This document shows positions 17,499 to 25,645 of a stretch of 64,000 bases of DNA, one piece after another (positions within the stretch are counted from its first letter, which is position 1; every line of letters begins with the position of its first letter). Under the pieces are notes generated by a model. That model was not told the DNA's origin. It ran no database searches and saw nothing but the letters and a program-made list of their open reading frames with translations. The translations under genes were made by a program, and so were the position numbers. The stretch comes from Lysobacter helvus. Its GTDB lineage: Bacteria > Pseudomonadota > Gammaproteobacteria > Xanthomonadales > Xanthomonadaceae. The stretch spans positions 2,666,001 to 2,730,000 of the forward strand of contig NZ_AP024546.1 of the NCBI RefSeq assembly GCF_018406645.1. Reading direction: 5' to 3'.

Positions 17499-18902
17499 AT
17501 GAAATCCATGCAAGACCTCCGTATCACCCTCGCTGACCGCCGCCTCCGAATCGACGCCGCGGCCGAAGTCGGAAAGCTCGGCCTGAAGTTCGACTTTGAG
17601 GCGGGCAACAACGTCAACGGCCGCAGCGAAATGCTCGCACGACGTGCCGACCTTCGCCGGGTGGTCAACGCGCTCTCCCAGGCTACGCGCGAACTGCTCG
17701 ACTCGACGCCAGCCACGAAGTGGAGCGCCGACGACCAGAAATCCTATGACGCGAAGTTGAACGCCGTTACCTATTTGCACACGGAGATTGACTTGATCTC
17801 CAACATGATCGACCTGGAGGAATGGACCCCGAACGGTAGCTCCCGCGCCAAGCACAACGCGCCGGAACTCCGGGACTCCAACGGCCAGCGTGTTGGGTCC
17901 GTGCTGACGACCGAAATGCTCGCGACCGAGCATGAAATCGCGGCCCGCCTCAACATCTCCAACGCTGGCGACACGAACCTCGGCGACTTCTTCCGGGGCG
18001 TAGCGAAGATGAAGTCTTCGGAAGGCATCCGTGCGGCGCTGAGCGAAGGCACCGATTCGGCCGGTGGCTACACGGTCCCCGAAGTGCTCATGCCGCGCAT
18101 CCTGTCGGCCCTGGTTCCAGCTTCATCGCTGCTGACCGCTGGCGCGAGCTTGGCCGTCCTGGGCACGGATGCGAAGACGTTTACTTTGGCGGGCGTTGAT
18201 TCAATCCCGACCGCTGCCTGGCGCAGTGAAGCGGGCGCGGTTGCGGAGAGTGACCCCGCGTTCCGCGCCATCGTGGTGACCCCGCGCAGCCTGGCGTTCC
18301 GGTTCAAGGTGAGTCGCGAACTGTTGCAGGATTCGCCTAACATCGATGAAGCGCTCCAGCAGGCCATTGCTCAGGCGTTTGCGAAGGAAATGGACCGTGC
18401 TGGCTTGCGCGGCACTGGCACCGCGCCGGAGATACGTGGCCTGAAGAACATTTCCGGCATCAACACGGTCACCAATGGCACGAACGGCGCGAGCCCGACT
18501 AGCTATGCAAACTTCGTCAGCGCATGGCAAGAAATCGTGTCGGACAACGCTCCGGCGCCGAGGGCCGCGATCATGCATCCGCGTGATATGGCGAAGTTCG
18601 CGAACCTGGCGGATAGCACGGGCCAGCCCCTGCGCCGTCCGGAACTCCTGGACACCATGCGCTTCGTCCAGACCTCGCAGATCCCGACCAACCTCACGGT
18701 GGGTTCGTCGAGCGATACGAGCGAAATCTACGTAGGCGATTTCTCGCAGTTCGTGTTCTTCCTGCGCGAAGGCGTGAGCGTGCAAATGCTCAATGAACTG
18801 TACGCCGCAACCGGCGAAATCGGCTTCGTGTGCCATGCGCGCGTGGACGTTGCCGCGTTGTATCCGCAGGCGTTTGCCCTGGTGACGGGCGTGCGCGCTT
18901 AA
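17499..18902 (+). CDS. HK97-fold phage major capsid protein
   Basis: 467 residues. An N-terminal helical, charged region (~1-175) resembles the delta/scaffolding domain of HK97-type capsids. The mature fold starts near the conserved SEGTDSAGGYTVPEVLMPRIL motif and carries the family elements ALVPASSLLTAG, SIPTAAWRSEAGAVAESDPAF, FRFKVSRELLQDS, AFAKEMDRAGLRGTG and the late VSVQMLNELYAATGEIGFVCHARVDVAALYPQAF. No maturation protease, portal or terminase gene accompanies it in the element. The ATG at 17499 has an AAGGA site; the open frame further upstream crosses a terminator and is not coding. Confidence 0.94.
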   Translation: MKSMQDLRITLADRRLRIDAAAEVGKLGLKFDFEAGNNVNGRSEMLARRADLRRVVNALSQATRELLDSTPATKWSADDQKSYDAKLNAVTYLHTEIDLISNMIDLEEWTPNGSSRAKHNAPELRDSNGQRVGSVLTTEMLATEHEIAARLNISNAGDTNLGDFFRGVAKMKSSEGIRAALSEGTDSAGGYTVPEVLMPRILSALVPASSLLTAGASLAVLGTDAKTFTLAGVDSIPTAAWRSEAGAVAESDPAFRAIVVTPRSLAFRFKVSRELLQDSPNIDEALQQAIAQAFAKEMDRAGLRGTGTAPEIRGLKNISGINTVTNGTNGASPTSYANFVSAWQEIVSDNAPAPRAAIMHPRDMAKFANLADSTGQPLRRPELLDTMRFVQTSQIPTNLTVGSSSDTSEIYVGDFSQFVFFLREGVSVQMLNELYAATGEIGFVCHARVDVAALYPQAFALVTGVRA

Positions 18903-19045
18903 CGAATGACGGACGGGTGGGCGGCGTTGCGGCTGCCCACCCCATACGGACAAGGCGTGAGTGTCCGTGTCACGAAATAACCACGCCAGCCGCAGCATTG
19001 GGCACTTAGGCCTCCGGGCATTTCCTCGCCGATGTGATGCGGCGC

Positions 19046-19354
19046 CTATCGCAATGAATTGATGAACGAAACGAGCTTGCCGTGGTTGAAGGTAGTCGCG
19101 TTCAGTCCACGAGCCTCCCAGGCGTCGAGCAGTTCTCGCTCTTGCTCGTTAGGCGCGCGGCGGCCGCCACCTCCACCGACGCTGCCTTTGCATGCTCCGG
19201 TGGTCAACGTCACGTTCACCATTGGCGAAGTCAGTTGGATTTGCACGCAGACGGGCCCGTCCTTTTGCCGGCCCGAAATCTGAGAGTTGATCCAGTCATT
19301 GCTGGCCTCGGAAAGCGGCCTGCTTTGTTCGCCAATTCTGATTTGTCCGTCCAC
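19046..19354 (-). CDS. Hypothetical protein between the two structural genes
   Basis: 102 residues with a strong ribosome site (CAGGAG, 5 bases before ATG) on the minus strand. A central beta-rich part (VCVQIQLTSPMVNVTLTTG), a run of five glycines and a polar C-terminus. It faces the capsid gene in convergent orientation, so it is probably not part of the virion operon. Two overlapping plus-strand frames here look like shadows. Confidence 0.6.
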   Translation of the reverse strand: MDGQIRIGEQSRPLSEASNDWINSQISGRQKDGPVCVQIQLTSPMVNVTLTTGACKGSVGGGGGRRAPNEQERELLDAWEARGLNATTFNHGKLVSFINSLR

Positions 19355-19470
19355 TGAAAGCTCCTGTGTGCGAGCTACGCGCCCGTCTTATTGGTGCAAA
19401 CGGGGTCGGTGGGCATGAGTGGCCGAGAACTTTTCTCGGATACCAGAAGTAGCCAATTCCCTTTCACGCA

Positions 19471-19494
19471 CCCTCGCCTTGCACGGGGCTTTTT
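19471..19494 (+). terminator. Weak terminator-like sequence just before the second structural gene
   Basis: CCCT (19471-19474) can pair with GGGG (19485-19488), followed by five Ts (19490-19494), 15 nt before the GTG start at 19510. The stem is imperfect, but its placement repeats the arrangement in front of the capsid gene. Confidence 0.35.
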
Positions 19495-19509
19495 CTTGGA
19501 ACTGAAACA

Positions 19510-20355
19510 GTGAGCGTAATCATGGGCATGCAGCAAATTCTTTTTGCGTACGGCGGATCGGGCGGCGGCGGCGGGTTCCAGACCGAAACAAATACCTGGG
19601 AGTCTCGCGTAGTCGCATTAGGCGGAACCGTCACCAGCCCCGACAAGGCTCTGGCCGACGCGCTTGTAGTGGCGCTTAAGGCCGGTACGTACTGGTCCAG
19701 CCTCCAGTATTTCTTGGCTTTCATCGGCCCTGACACAGTCCACCATCGTGTCCCTCTGATTGACAAACTCAACGTCGGCGCAGCAGGCAACACGGGATTT
19801 GTAGACGGTGACTGCGATACGGCAACAGGTCTCGTGAATGCCGCTGGCTCCGCAAAAGTCTTCAATACTCACGTCCGGCCGGACGCGCTCAACGGGGGCG
19901 CTACCAATGCAGCCGGAATGGGCATATACCTGCGCACGTGGACGAATGGTTCCGCAGTAGAGCCTTGCGGCACATACGATGCGGCTGCACAACGTTGGGT
20001 CATCGATCTGCGAAGTGGGCTGGAAGCGTTCCGATGGTCTGACGTGTCCACGGCTGTGCCATCGACTGCTACGGCGGCAACGGCGGCTCATTATTACGGC
20101 CAGGCCGCATCTGCGACTGATCGCAAACTTGCGCGCAACGGGACCGTAATCGCGAGCAGCACGACAAACAAGTCCCTTGGAAATGTAACGGCAGAAATTC
20201 TCGTGGCGGGCTGCGTTGACCACGTAGGCGCGTACACGTACACCAAGGGAACCTATGGCGCGTTCTATCTGACTAACGGTGGCCTGACCAACACCGATAT
20301 TACTAACATCCACAACGACATCGGCACTTACCTAATCACCCCGACCGGCCGATAG
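19510..20355 (+). CDS. Glycine-rich phage structural-like protein (possible LamG/jelly-roll fold)
   Basis: 281 residues from a GTG with a TTGGA site. The N-terminus has a Gly run (AYGGSGGGGGF), then a region with alternating small and hydrophobic residues. Segments such as VVALGGTVTSPDKALADALV, GIYLRTWTNGSAVEPCGTYDAAAQRWVIDL and GAYTYTKGTYGAFYLTNGGLTNTDITNI resemble concanavalin/LamG-like sandwich domains found in tail-associated or decoration proteins of phages. It is in the same orientation as the capsid gene and ~600 bp away. A virion role is an inference. Confidence 0.6.
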   Translation: MSVIMGMQQILFAYGGSGGGGGFQTETNTWESRVVALGGTVTSPDKALADALVVALKAGTYWSSLQYFLAFIGPDTVHHRVPLIDKLNVGAAGNTGFVDGDCDTATGLVNAAGSAKVFNTHVRPDALNGGATNAAGMGIYLRTWTNGSAVEPCGTYDAAAQRWVIDLRSGLEAFRWSDVSTAVPSTATAATAAHYYGQAASATDRKLARNGTVIASSTTNKSLGNVTAEILVAGCVDHVGAYTYTKGTYGAFYLTNGGLTNTDITNIHNDIGTYLITPTGR

Positions 20356-20428
20356 CAAAGGGAGTTGATATATCGATTTTTACGGCGCGAAATGTCACGA
20401 AAGCGTTTGGGCTCGGCATAAACGACGT

Positions 20429-20638
20429 GTGCTGAATATCCCATCCAATCAGAAAATCCATTCCGTTGCTCGCATCGAATTGGCGCATACTGAGGGTAAG
20501 ATCCTTAGCGAAGGTTACGAGCCGCTCTATTCGGTGTTCGTTCCAGTGGATCAGATGCGCAAACTAGCCGATGACTTGAGTAAAGCCGCCGATGCAGTGG
20601 AACACCACTTCCACGGCGGGGATGAGACAGCGCAGTAA
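20429..20638 (+). CDS. Small hypothetical protein of the element, start uncertain
   Basis: 69 residues from a GTG without a clear ribosome site. The same frame stays open upstream to an ATC codon at 20372 that sits ~7-10 nt after a GGGAG sequence, so the true start may lie there. The body (SVARIELAHTEGKIL then DDLSKAADAVEHHFHGG) is amphipathic helical. No family recognised. Confidence 0.5.
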   Translation: MLNIPSNQKIHSVARIELAHTEGKILSEGYEPLYSVFVPVDQMRKLADDLSKAADAVEHHFHGGDETAQ

Positions 20639-20652
20639 TCCGCAGCAGGGGT

Positions 20653-20889
20653 TCAGCCTTCACCCTGAGCACGAATCAGCCGTCCCGCGAGCGTTGCGCA
20701 TTCCTCGATAATGCGCTCGGCCGGATGCAGCATGTCACCGGGAACTGCTCCGGCTGTCTTCAACATTATTTGAGAATGTCGTTCCAGGGCAGACGCGAAC
20801 GCCTTCAGGTCGGGATGCGATTCGATCATGGCGCCCAGCACGATCTGGAGGCCAAGCAGGGATCCACGAATGTCGGCGGAAGAGTTCAT
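20653..20889 (-). CDS. Small helical hypothetical protein of the element
   Basis: 78 residues starting NSSADIRGSLLGLQIVLGAM, with a GAGG site 12 nt upstream. Predicted all-helical (DLKAFASALERHSQIMLK; AERIIEECATLAGRLI). Minus strand, convergent with the preceding small gene. No family recognised. Confidence 0.58.
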   Translation of the reverse strand: MNSSADIRGSLLGLQIVLGAMIESHPDLKAFASALERHSQIMLKTAGAVPGDMLHPAERIIEECATLAGRLIRAQGEG

Positions 20890-20990
20890 CGGCGAATCGT
20901 CCTCGTTTCGGTGTTTGGCAATACTAGTTGGCGCCGCAGTCTCGCCCAAGTGGTCGCAGCCCGCGCGACGGCCCTGCGTAGGATGTCCGC

Positions 20991-21296
20991 GTGCATCGCT
21001 ACGTCGCGCCCTCGCGCCCACTTCCCCCTGCCTGTCGTTGGCTGCTACAGCCCGACAGCGCGCACCTGCTCTGGAACGCTGGCTGCATTGCGATGGTTTA
21101 CACCGATCAACGGGCCGGCTGCTGTCAGTCCGTCATTCAATGGCAACAGGTGCGGCACATCGCGCGCTGCGGCTCGATAGAGCAGGGCATGCGTTGGATC
21201 GATCGATGGATGGAAAAGCGCGGAGGGCTGCCTGGCAGCGGGACTAGGAGGGCGGTCAGTCTGCCGGCTTGGGCGCGGTGGGTACGTCACAATTAA
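20991..21296 (+). CDS. Trp- and Cys-rich small hypothetical protein
   Basis: 101 residues from a GTG with an AGGA site. Many aromatic residues in a regular pattern (CRWLLQPDSAHLLWNAGCIAMVY; GSIEQGMRWIDRWMEKRGGLPG), unlike a random frame. Its 3' end overlaps the convergent TIGR02391 gene by 41 bp. No family recognised. Confidence 0.5.
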   Translation: MHRYVAPSRPLPPACRWLLQPDSAHLLWNAGCIAMVYTDQRAGCCQSVIQWQQVRHIARCGSIEQGMRWIDRWMEKRGGLPGSGTRRAVSLPAWARWVRHN

Positions 21297-22011
21297 CGTG
21301 CGTAGAGGCCGCGCGCCGATCCACGATTCCTAGCAGATGACTCGCGAGAACAATCAGGTCTGCGGCCTCCGAGGCATCGATAGAGACGGAGCGATGGCTG
21401 TGGGGGTTCTTGTAAGAACCAATTGCGCCCGCCATCAAATGCATTAACGCCTCCTGCTCTGCGAACGGGGCGGTTTTGTCAGCCAACGGACCAATGCTGG
21501 GCTTAAATGCCCGACGCATCATATCCACGCCTATATCGGTCTCCGCAAAGGCACACGAGTTGCGAGTGCTGACCTCCAGTTCCTTGAAGCTTTGAAATAC
21601 AGAGGTGTCGTATTCCCCACGAAGAAACGCGGACCAAACTTTCGACGCAATCGTGGGATGTAGGCGCTCTTTTGGAAGCAGGTTGGCCATACGAAAAACG
21701 GCAAATTGCACATCGTCGCCTGCCAATCGCTGTCCGCGTCGGGTGATGAAAGACCAATTTCCGGAATTACCTGGTCTTGGCGCCAGCAAGCCCTCACGCT
21801 CTAACCATACCCACGCCTCCATGAGCGCCCGTTGCGCTTCGCTTGCGCGCTCCGCTGGATACCCCGCAACATTTCCAGCCAACGTAAAGTTATAGCTATT
21901 GAGCTCAGTCTCAGGGGCAGTTGATAGGTACCTGAGTACGTATGCCCCCAACTCCTCTGGTTCCAAGGCGAGGAGCGTTGACACGTCGGGGATCAGCTTC
22001 CAAAACGCCAT
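21256..22011 (-). CDS. TIGR02391 (hypothetical Ymh) family protein, probable cargo gene
   Basis: 251 residues from ATG 22011; a TTG at 22086 would add 25. The C-terminal family signature is visible: VFQSFKELEVSTR, then DIGVDMMRRAF, then LMHLMAGAIGSYKNPHSHR, the last with the conserved N-P-x-x-H. The N-terminal half (YNFTLAGNVAGYPAERASEAQRALMEAWVWLEREGLL) looks like a winged-helix module. Family members are unassigned but often sit in defence or restriction loci. Here it is the last gene before attR, the classic cargo position. The DNA is AT-richer than the chromosome. A defence role is an inference. Confidence 0.78.
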   Translation of the reverse strand: MAFWKLIPDVSTLLALEPEELGAYVLRYLSTAPETELNSYNFTLAGNVAGYPAERASEAQRALMEAWVWLEREGLLAPRPGNSGNWSFITRRGQRLAGDDVQFAVFRMANLLPKERLHPTIASKVWSAFLRGEYDTSVFQSFKELEVSTRNSCAFAETDIGVDMMRRAFKPSIGPLADKTAPFAEQEALMHLMAGAIGSYKNPHSHRSVSIDASEAADLIVLASHLLGIVDRRAASTHVNCDVPTAPKPAD

Positions 22012-22134
22012 AGACTGCTCGCGGGACAAATTTGGGCCAGTGCCGACAATATCCGGCGTCACCTGACGACACCACCCAATGGCCAACCCATTGATCCCAA
22101 AAGGTACCAGCTACCACCAGCAGCCCAGTAACCC

Positions 22135-22191
22135 GACTTAAAATCCCTCGACCGCAAGGTCATGTGGGTTCGATCCCCACTCCGGGCACCA
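22135..22191 (+). repeat. attR: 57-bp tRNA-Leu 3' fragment
   Basis: Exact copy of 11883-11939, covering the anticodon arm to the CCA of tRNA-Leu. It lacks the 5' half, so it is not a tRNA gene but the right attachment site of the element. Confidence 0.95.
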
Positions 22192-22353
22192 CGCTGCGCG
22201 CCGTGGCATGACCGAACCGTTCATGGCAACGTCGATTTTTCGAGCCGCGCCTCACGCTCCTGCGCCCCGGGCTCTGCCATGCTGGCTTCCCGTGTGCGCC
22301 TGGGTCGTCGATCCTGGACTGCGTGCGCTTGCCGCCATTGACCAGGATGCCTT

Positions 22354-23439
22354 TTGAGCCTTTTCGAAAAACTCGCGCGCCGCGCCGCGCGCGTCCCGCA
22401 CGGCGGGATGGCCCCGAAGGCCGGCGACATCCAGGACACGATCGATCGCGCGCTCGCCTCGGCGGGGATCGACCAGGGCATCCGCACCACGATCGATGAC
22501 GCGCTGGCCTCGGCCGGCCTGTCGCCGAATCGCACGCCTGTGCCTTCGCCTGCCGACGACGCGGTGCCGGGACAGGACGGCGAGTTCACGACCCGCACGT
22601 TCACCAACGCCGCGGGCACGCTGGCCTACAAGGTGTACATCCCGGCTGGCCACGCGGTGACCACGCAGCCCGTGCCGCTCCTGGTGATGCTGCACGGTTG
22701 CACGCAATCGCCGGACGATTTCGCCGCGGGCACGCGGATGAACGCCTTGGCCGACGCGCACGGTTTCCTCGTGGCGTATCCGGCGCAGGCCGCGCGCGCC
22801 AACGGATCGAAATGCTGGAACTGGTTCCGCGGCGCCGACCAGCGCCATGGCGCCGGCGAGCCTTCGCTGATCGCGGGCATCGCGCAGCAGGTCGCGCAGG
22901 ACCATCGCATCGATCCGGAGCGCATCTACGTCGCCGGCCTTTCCGCGGGCGCGGCGATGGCGGTGATCCTCGGCGAAACCTATCCAGACGTCTTCGCGGC
23001 CGTGGGCGCGCATTCGGGCCTGCCGTTCGCGGTGGCGCACGACGTCGGCAGTGCATTCGCCGCGATGAAGGGCGGCCAGCGCCGCGTGTCCGATCGCGCC
23101 ACGCATTCGCTGCCCACGATCGTCTTCCACGGCGATGCGGACCACACGGTGGCCGCGAGCAACGGCGACGGCATCGTCGACGACGCGATCGGCGGCTCGC
23201 TCCTGCACGCCACGACACAAGGCGACACGGTGCCGGGCGGACGCAGCTACGTGCGCGATGTGTTCACCGACCCCGACGGCCGCACGCGCGTCGAACACTG
23301 GCGCGTGCACGGCGCGGGCCATGCCTGGAGCGGCGGCAGCGGGGAAGGGACGTACACCGATCCGGAAGGCCCGGATGCATCGGCGGCGATGGTGCGCTTC
23401 TTCCTGCAGCAGAAGAAGGCAGCGATCGCTACTGCATGA
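22354..23439 (+). CDS. PHB depolymerase family esterase (LpqC/extracellular PHB depolymerase-like)
   Basis: 361 residues from a TTG with an AGGA site. A ~75-residue N-terminal segment without a signal peptide precedes an alpha/beta hydrolase domain. Visible features are the oxyanion LHGCTQSPDDF region, the lipase box GLSAG with Ser197, a late HGDADHTV segment that supplies the catalytic Asp, and GAGHAWSGGS with the catalytic His. The family hydrolyses poly-hydroxybutyrate oligomers or other esters. With no leader visible, an intracellular or alternatively exported enzyme cannot be decided. First host gene after the element's attR. Confidence 0.88.
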   Translation: MSLFEKLARRAARVPHGGMAPKAGDIQDTIDRALASAGIDQGIRTTIDDALASAGLSPNRTPVPSPADDAVPGQDGEFTTRTFTNAAGTLAYKVYIPAGHAVTTQPVPLLVMLHGCTQSPDDFAAGTRMNALADAHGFLVAYPAQAARANGSKCWNWFRGADQRHGAGEPSLIAGIAQQVAQDHRIDPERIYVAGLSAGAAMAVILGETYPDVFAAVGAHSGLPFAVAHDVGSAFAAMKGGQRRVSDRATHSLPTIVFHGDADHTVAASNGDGIVDDAIGGSLLHATTQGDTVPGGRSYVRDVFTDPDGRTRVEHWRVHGAGHAWSGGSGEGTYTDPEGPDASAAMVRFFLQQKKAAIATA

Positions 23440-23884
23440 GGTCCCGCGGATTGCGGAACCGCGCGGTGTTCAACAGCACCGCCTGGCGGCCGGCGCGATC
23501 CTGCACGTCCACCAGCTCGCACTGGCCCAGGTTGGTCGAGGTGGCATAGACCGTCATCGTTGCCTGCACGCCCGGCGCGATGACTTCGGGGACGAAGCGA
23601 CCTTCTTCCACGCCATAGCTGAAACGCATGTGGCCCCGCGGCGACTGCACGGGCTTGTGGCCCGTGTTGCGCACCGTGACTTCGGCGCGCGGCATGCCTG
23701 GATCGGGGAAGCACTCCACGTTGAGGATGGTGAGGTGGGGCGCACTGCCCGGCAGTTGCGCGTGCAGCTCGCCGCGCAGGCTGGACCACGGCACGAACTT
23801 CACCAGCGCCAGCACGACCACGATGGCCAGCAGCCATTTCAGGGCGGTGTTCGCGGTGATGCCGGGGGCCCGCTTCGTGCGCAT
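23429..23884 (-). CDS. Membrane-anchored periplasmic protein of unknown function
   Basis: 151 residues. One N-terminal transmembrane anchor (ALKWLLAIVVVLALVKFVPW) followed by a beta-rich periplasmic domain with the pattern AEVTVRNTGHKPV and TMTVYATSTNLGQ, reminiscent of an Ig-like or FxLYD-type fold. It overlaps the esterase gene by 11 bp on opposite strands. No catalytic motif seen. Confidence 0.72.
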   Translation of the reverse strand: MRTKRAPGITANTALKWLLAIVVVLALVKFVPWSSLRGELHAQLPGSAPHLTILNVECFPDPGMPRAEVTVRNTGHKPVQSPRGHMRFSYGVEEGRFVPEVIAPGVQATMTVYATSTNLGQCELVDVQDRAGRQAVLLNTARFRNPRDLMQ

Positions 23885-24089
23885 CGCTCCACTCCCAACG
23901 TTCGACTTCCGGGCACCTTAACTACCATGGTTCGAAGCGGCCGTCGTCGGACGGGCGGCACGGTTCGTCCGTGCGACCACCGGCGGCAGCGGACCGACGA
24001 AGTGAACCGCCCCCCACCGCCCATGCCCGCTTTGACCGGACATTGATTGGCAATGGGGGAGGTTGGGGCCCGAACGCAAGGAGCACCGC

Positions 24090-24344
24090 ATGGCCCGTCC
24101 TTCCCCCGCTGCACTGGATGTCATGGAACACATCGCCGAAGCGATGGACATGCTCACGGTGCTGCTCGCGTCGATGGACCACATGGACGAGCACGCCGTC
24201 GCCGAGGAGATCGCCCGCGCGCGCGCCGAGTTGCTGAAGGCGCGCGCGACCGGCGCCGAAGTGGTGCTCGAGTTGTTGAACCTGTCCGAGCAGCGCGAAT
24301 TGATGCAGGGCGAGATCGATCAATTCCGCGATCGCACGCATTGA
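24090..24344 (+). CDS. Small helical protein of unknown function
   Basis: 84 residues with a canonical AAGGAG site 6 nt before the ATG. Entirely amphipathic helix by composition (DVMEHIAEAMDMLTVLLASMDHMDEHAVAEEIARARAELLKARATG), suggesting a coiled-coil or helix hairpin. It stands alone between longer genes. No family recognised. Confidence 0.68.
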   Translation: MARPSPAALDVMEHIAEAMDMLTVLLASMDHMDEHAVAEEIARARAELLKARATGAEVVLELLNLSEQRELMQGEIDQFRDRTH

Positions 24345-24398
24345 TCCTGCGCAAGCGGCCGGGTCACCCGGTGCACGCAGGTAACCCCTTCAGCTTCG

Positions 24399-24422
24399 AA
24401 AGCCGCGCGTGCGTGCGGCTTT
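24399..24422 (+). terminator. Possible terminator after the small helical gene
   Basis: 8-bp stem AAAGCCGC (24399-24406) / GCGGCTTT (24415-24422). The tail has only three Ts, so strength is uncertain. Confidence 0.4.
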
Positions 24423-24525
24423 GCCTGAACGCGGGTGCCCTTCACCTGCAATTGATTTTCACGCTCGCAGTCTGGCCGGGACCATTCGAAACGCAAGCCA
24501 GCGCAGCTTGCCAGGGGAAATCGCA

Positions 24526-25644
24526 ATGACCACACCCGTCCTCCGCGCGGCCGCGGCCGCCCTCGTCCTCACCGCACCGCTGGTTGCCACGTTCGCTGCG
24601 CACGCCGCGACGCCGGCGGGCAAAGTGGTGTTCACCCGGACGGCGCTCGCCGCCGATGCCACCGCCAGCAGCCGCTCGCTGTGGATCCTCGACCTCGGCA
24701 ACGGACAGGTGCGGCAACTCACCACGCCGGCCGACCGCACGTTCGACATGGCGGCCACGTGGTCGCCCGACGGGCAATCGCTGGTGTTCGATCGCGGCAC
24801 GACGCGGGCGCGGATGGATTCCCGGCACGTGCTCGAAACGATGACCCCCGACGCCACGCGACCGAAGTTGTTGCTGAGCGGCGTGGGCGATTTCTCGAAG
24901 CCGGCCTGGGGCCCGAACAACCGCATCGCGTTCATCCGCCAGGACAGCGTGCGCGCTGCGCAGTGCGTGTCGCTCGTGGATGGCACGGGCCGCATCCGCC
25001 GCACGTTGTATTGCCCTGCCGCGCCGATCCAGCTGATGCGGCCCACGTGGTCGGCCGATGGCACGCACCTGTTCGTCGCCGCCGGCTATCCGGAAGGGCG
25101 CCTGGAGCCGGTGTGGCACGCGCTCGCCTACAGCATCGACGTCGCGACCGGCGGCGCCACGCTGCTGAGCGACATCGTGATGGAAGAACAGCTGGACCTG
25201 GAATTCTCGCCCGATGGCACGCGCGGCGTGTACAGCGACAGCGTCGCCAACGACATGACGCTGGTGGATTTCCGCACGGGCGAAGCGAAGGCGCTCCCGC
25301 GCGGCCACGCCCCGAAATGGTCGCCCGACGGTCGCCGCATCGCGTACACCGGCGAGGTGTACGAAGTCGGCACGGGCGAATTCCGTTACTACGAACCGCT
25401 ATACGTGATCAACGCCGACGGCACGCGCGTGCGCCGCATCACCGACTCGCGCGTGGACAACCACGCCTACACCGCGGCGCAATGGTCGAAGGACAACGTG
25501 CATCTGCTGGTGAACCGTCGCACCTTCGACGACGTGTCGCTGACGATCCCGCGCTTCGGCCTGCGCATCATCGATGCGGACACGCGCGCGCTGGTGAACC
25601 TGCCGGCGGGTTACGCGGAAACGGGCGGGTGGTTCGAGCCCTGA
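24526..25644 (+). CDS. Exported TolB-like beta-propeller (PD40) protein
   Basis: 372 residues. Signal peptide with an Ala-rich hydrophobic core ending TFAAHA. The mature protein is built of PD40/WD40-like TolB blades: TWSPDGQSLVFDRG, AWGPNNRIAFIRQD, TWSADGTHLFVAAG, EFSPDGTRGVYSDS, KWSPDGRRIAYTGE and QWSKDNVHLLVNRR. Six such blades form a closed propeller in the periplasm. CCAGGGGAAA supplies the ribosome site. TolB itself is larger and has an N-terminal domain, so this is a stand-alone propeller, probably a binding protein of unknown ligand. Confidence 0.85.
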   Translation: MTTPVLRAAAAALVLTAPLVATFAAHAATPAGKVVFTRTALAADATASSRSLWILDLGNGQVRQLTTPADRTFDMAATWSPDGQSLVFDRGTTRARMDSRHVLETMTPDATRPKLLLSGVGDFSKPAWGPNNRIAFIRQDSVRAAQCVSLVDGTGRIRRTLYCPAAPIQLMRPTWSADGTHLFVAAGYPEGRLEPVWHALAYSIDVATGGATLLSDIVMEEQLDLEFSPDGTRGVYSDSVANDMTLVDFRTGEAKALPRGHAPKWSPDGRRIAYTGEVYEVGTGEFRYYEPLYVINADGTRVRRITDSRVDNHAYTAAQWSKDNVHLLVNRRTFDDVSLTIPRFGLRIIDADTRALVNLPAGYAETGGWFEP

Positions 25645-25645
25645 G

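Larger units (their letters stand above)
11883..22191. mobile_element. tRNA-Leu-integrated phage-like element (capsid-encoding mini-element)
   Basis: Bounded by a 57-bp perfect direct repeat (11883-11939 and 22135-22191) with a tyrosine integrase immediately inside the left end. Content from left to right: integrase, two small ORFs, a 249-residue orphan, an AlpA-like wHTH protein, a small ORF, a replication-like wHTH protein (frameshifted), a small ORF, a membrane protein, a Cys4 zinc-finger microprotein, an HK97 capsid protein, an orphan, a glycine-rich structural-like protein, three small orphans and a TIGR02391 protein. Base composition is visibly less GC-rich than the flanks, especially 13700-14560 and 19500-22130. 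No terminase, portal, protease, tail or lysis gene is recognisable, so this is a satellite, a remnant or an unusual mobile element rather than a full prophage. Confidence 0.93.

Noticed and set aside
19059-19357. Plus-strand frames overlapping the 102-residue minus gene
   Set aside because: They lack ribosome sites, and the minus-strand frame has a strong one; they are shadows.
22135-22191. Second tRNA-Leu
   Set aside because: It is only the 3' 57 bases, without the acceptor 5' strand or D arm; it is the attR of the element.
11883-22191. A complete prophage
   Set aside because: No terminase, portal, protease, tail or lysis gene was found in the 10 kb, so calling it a full prophage is not supported.
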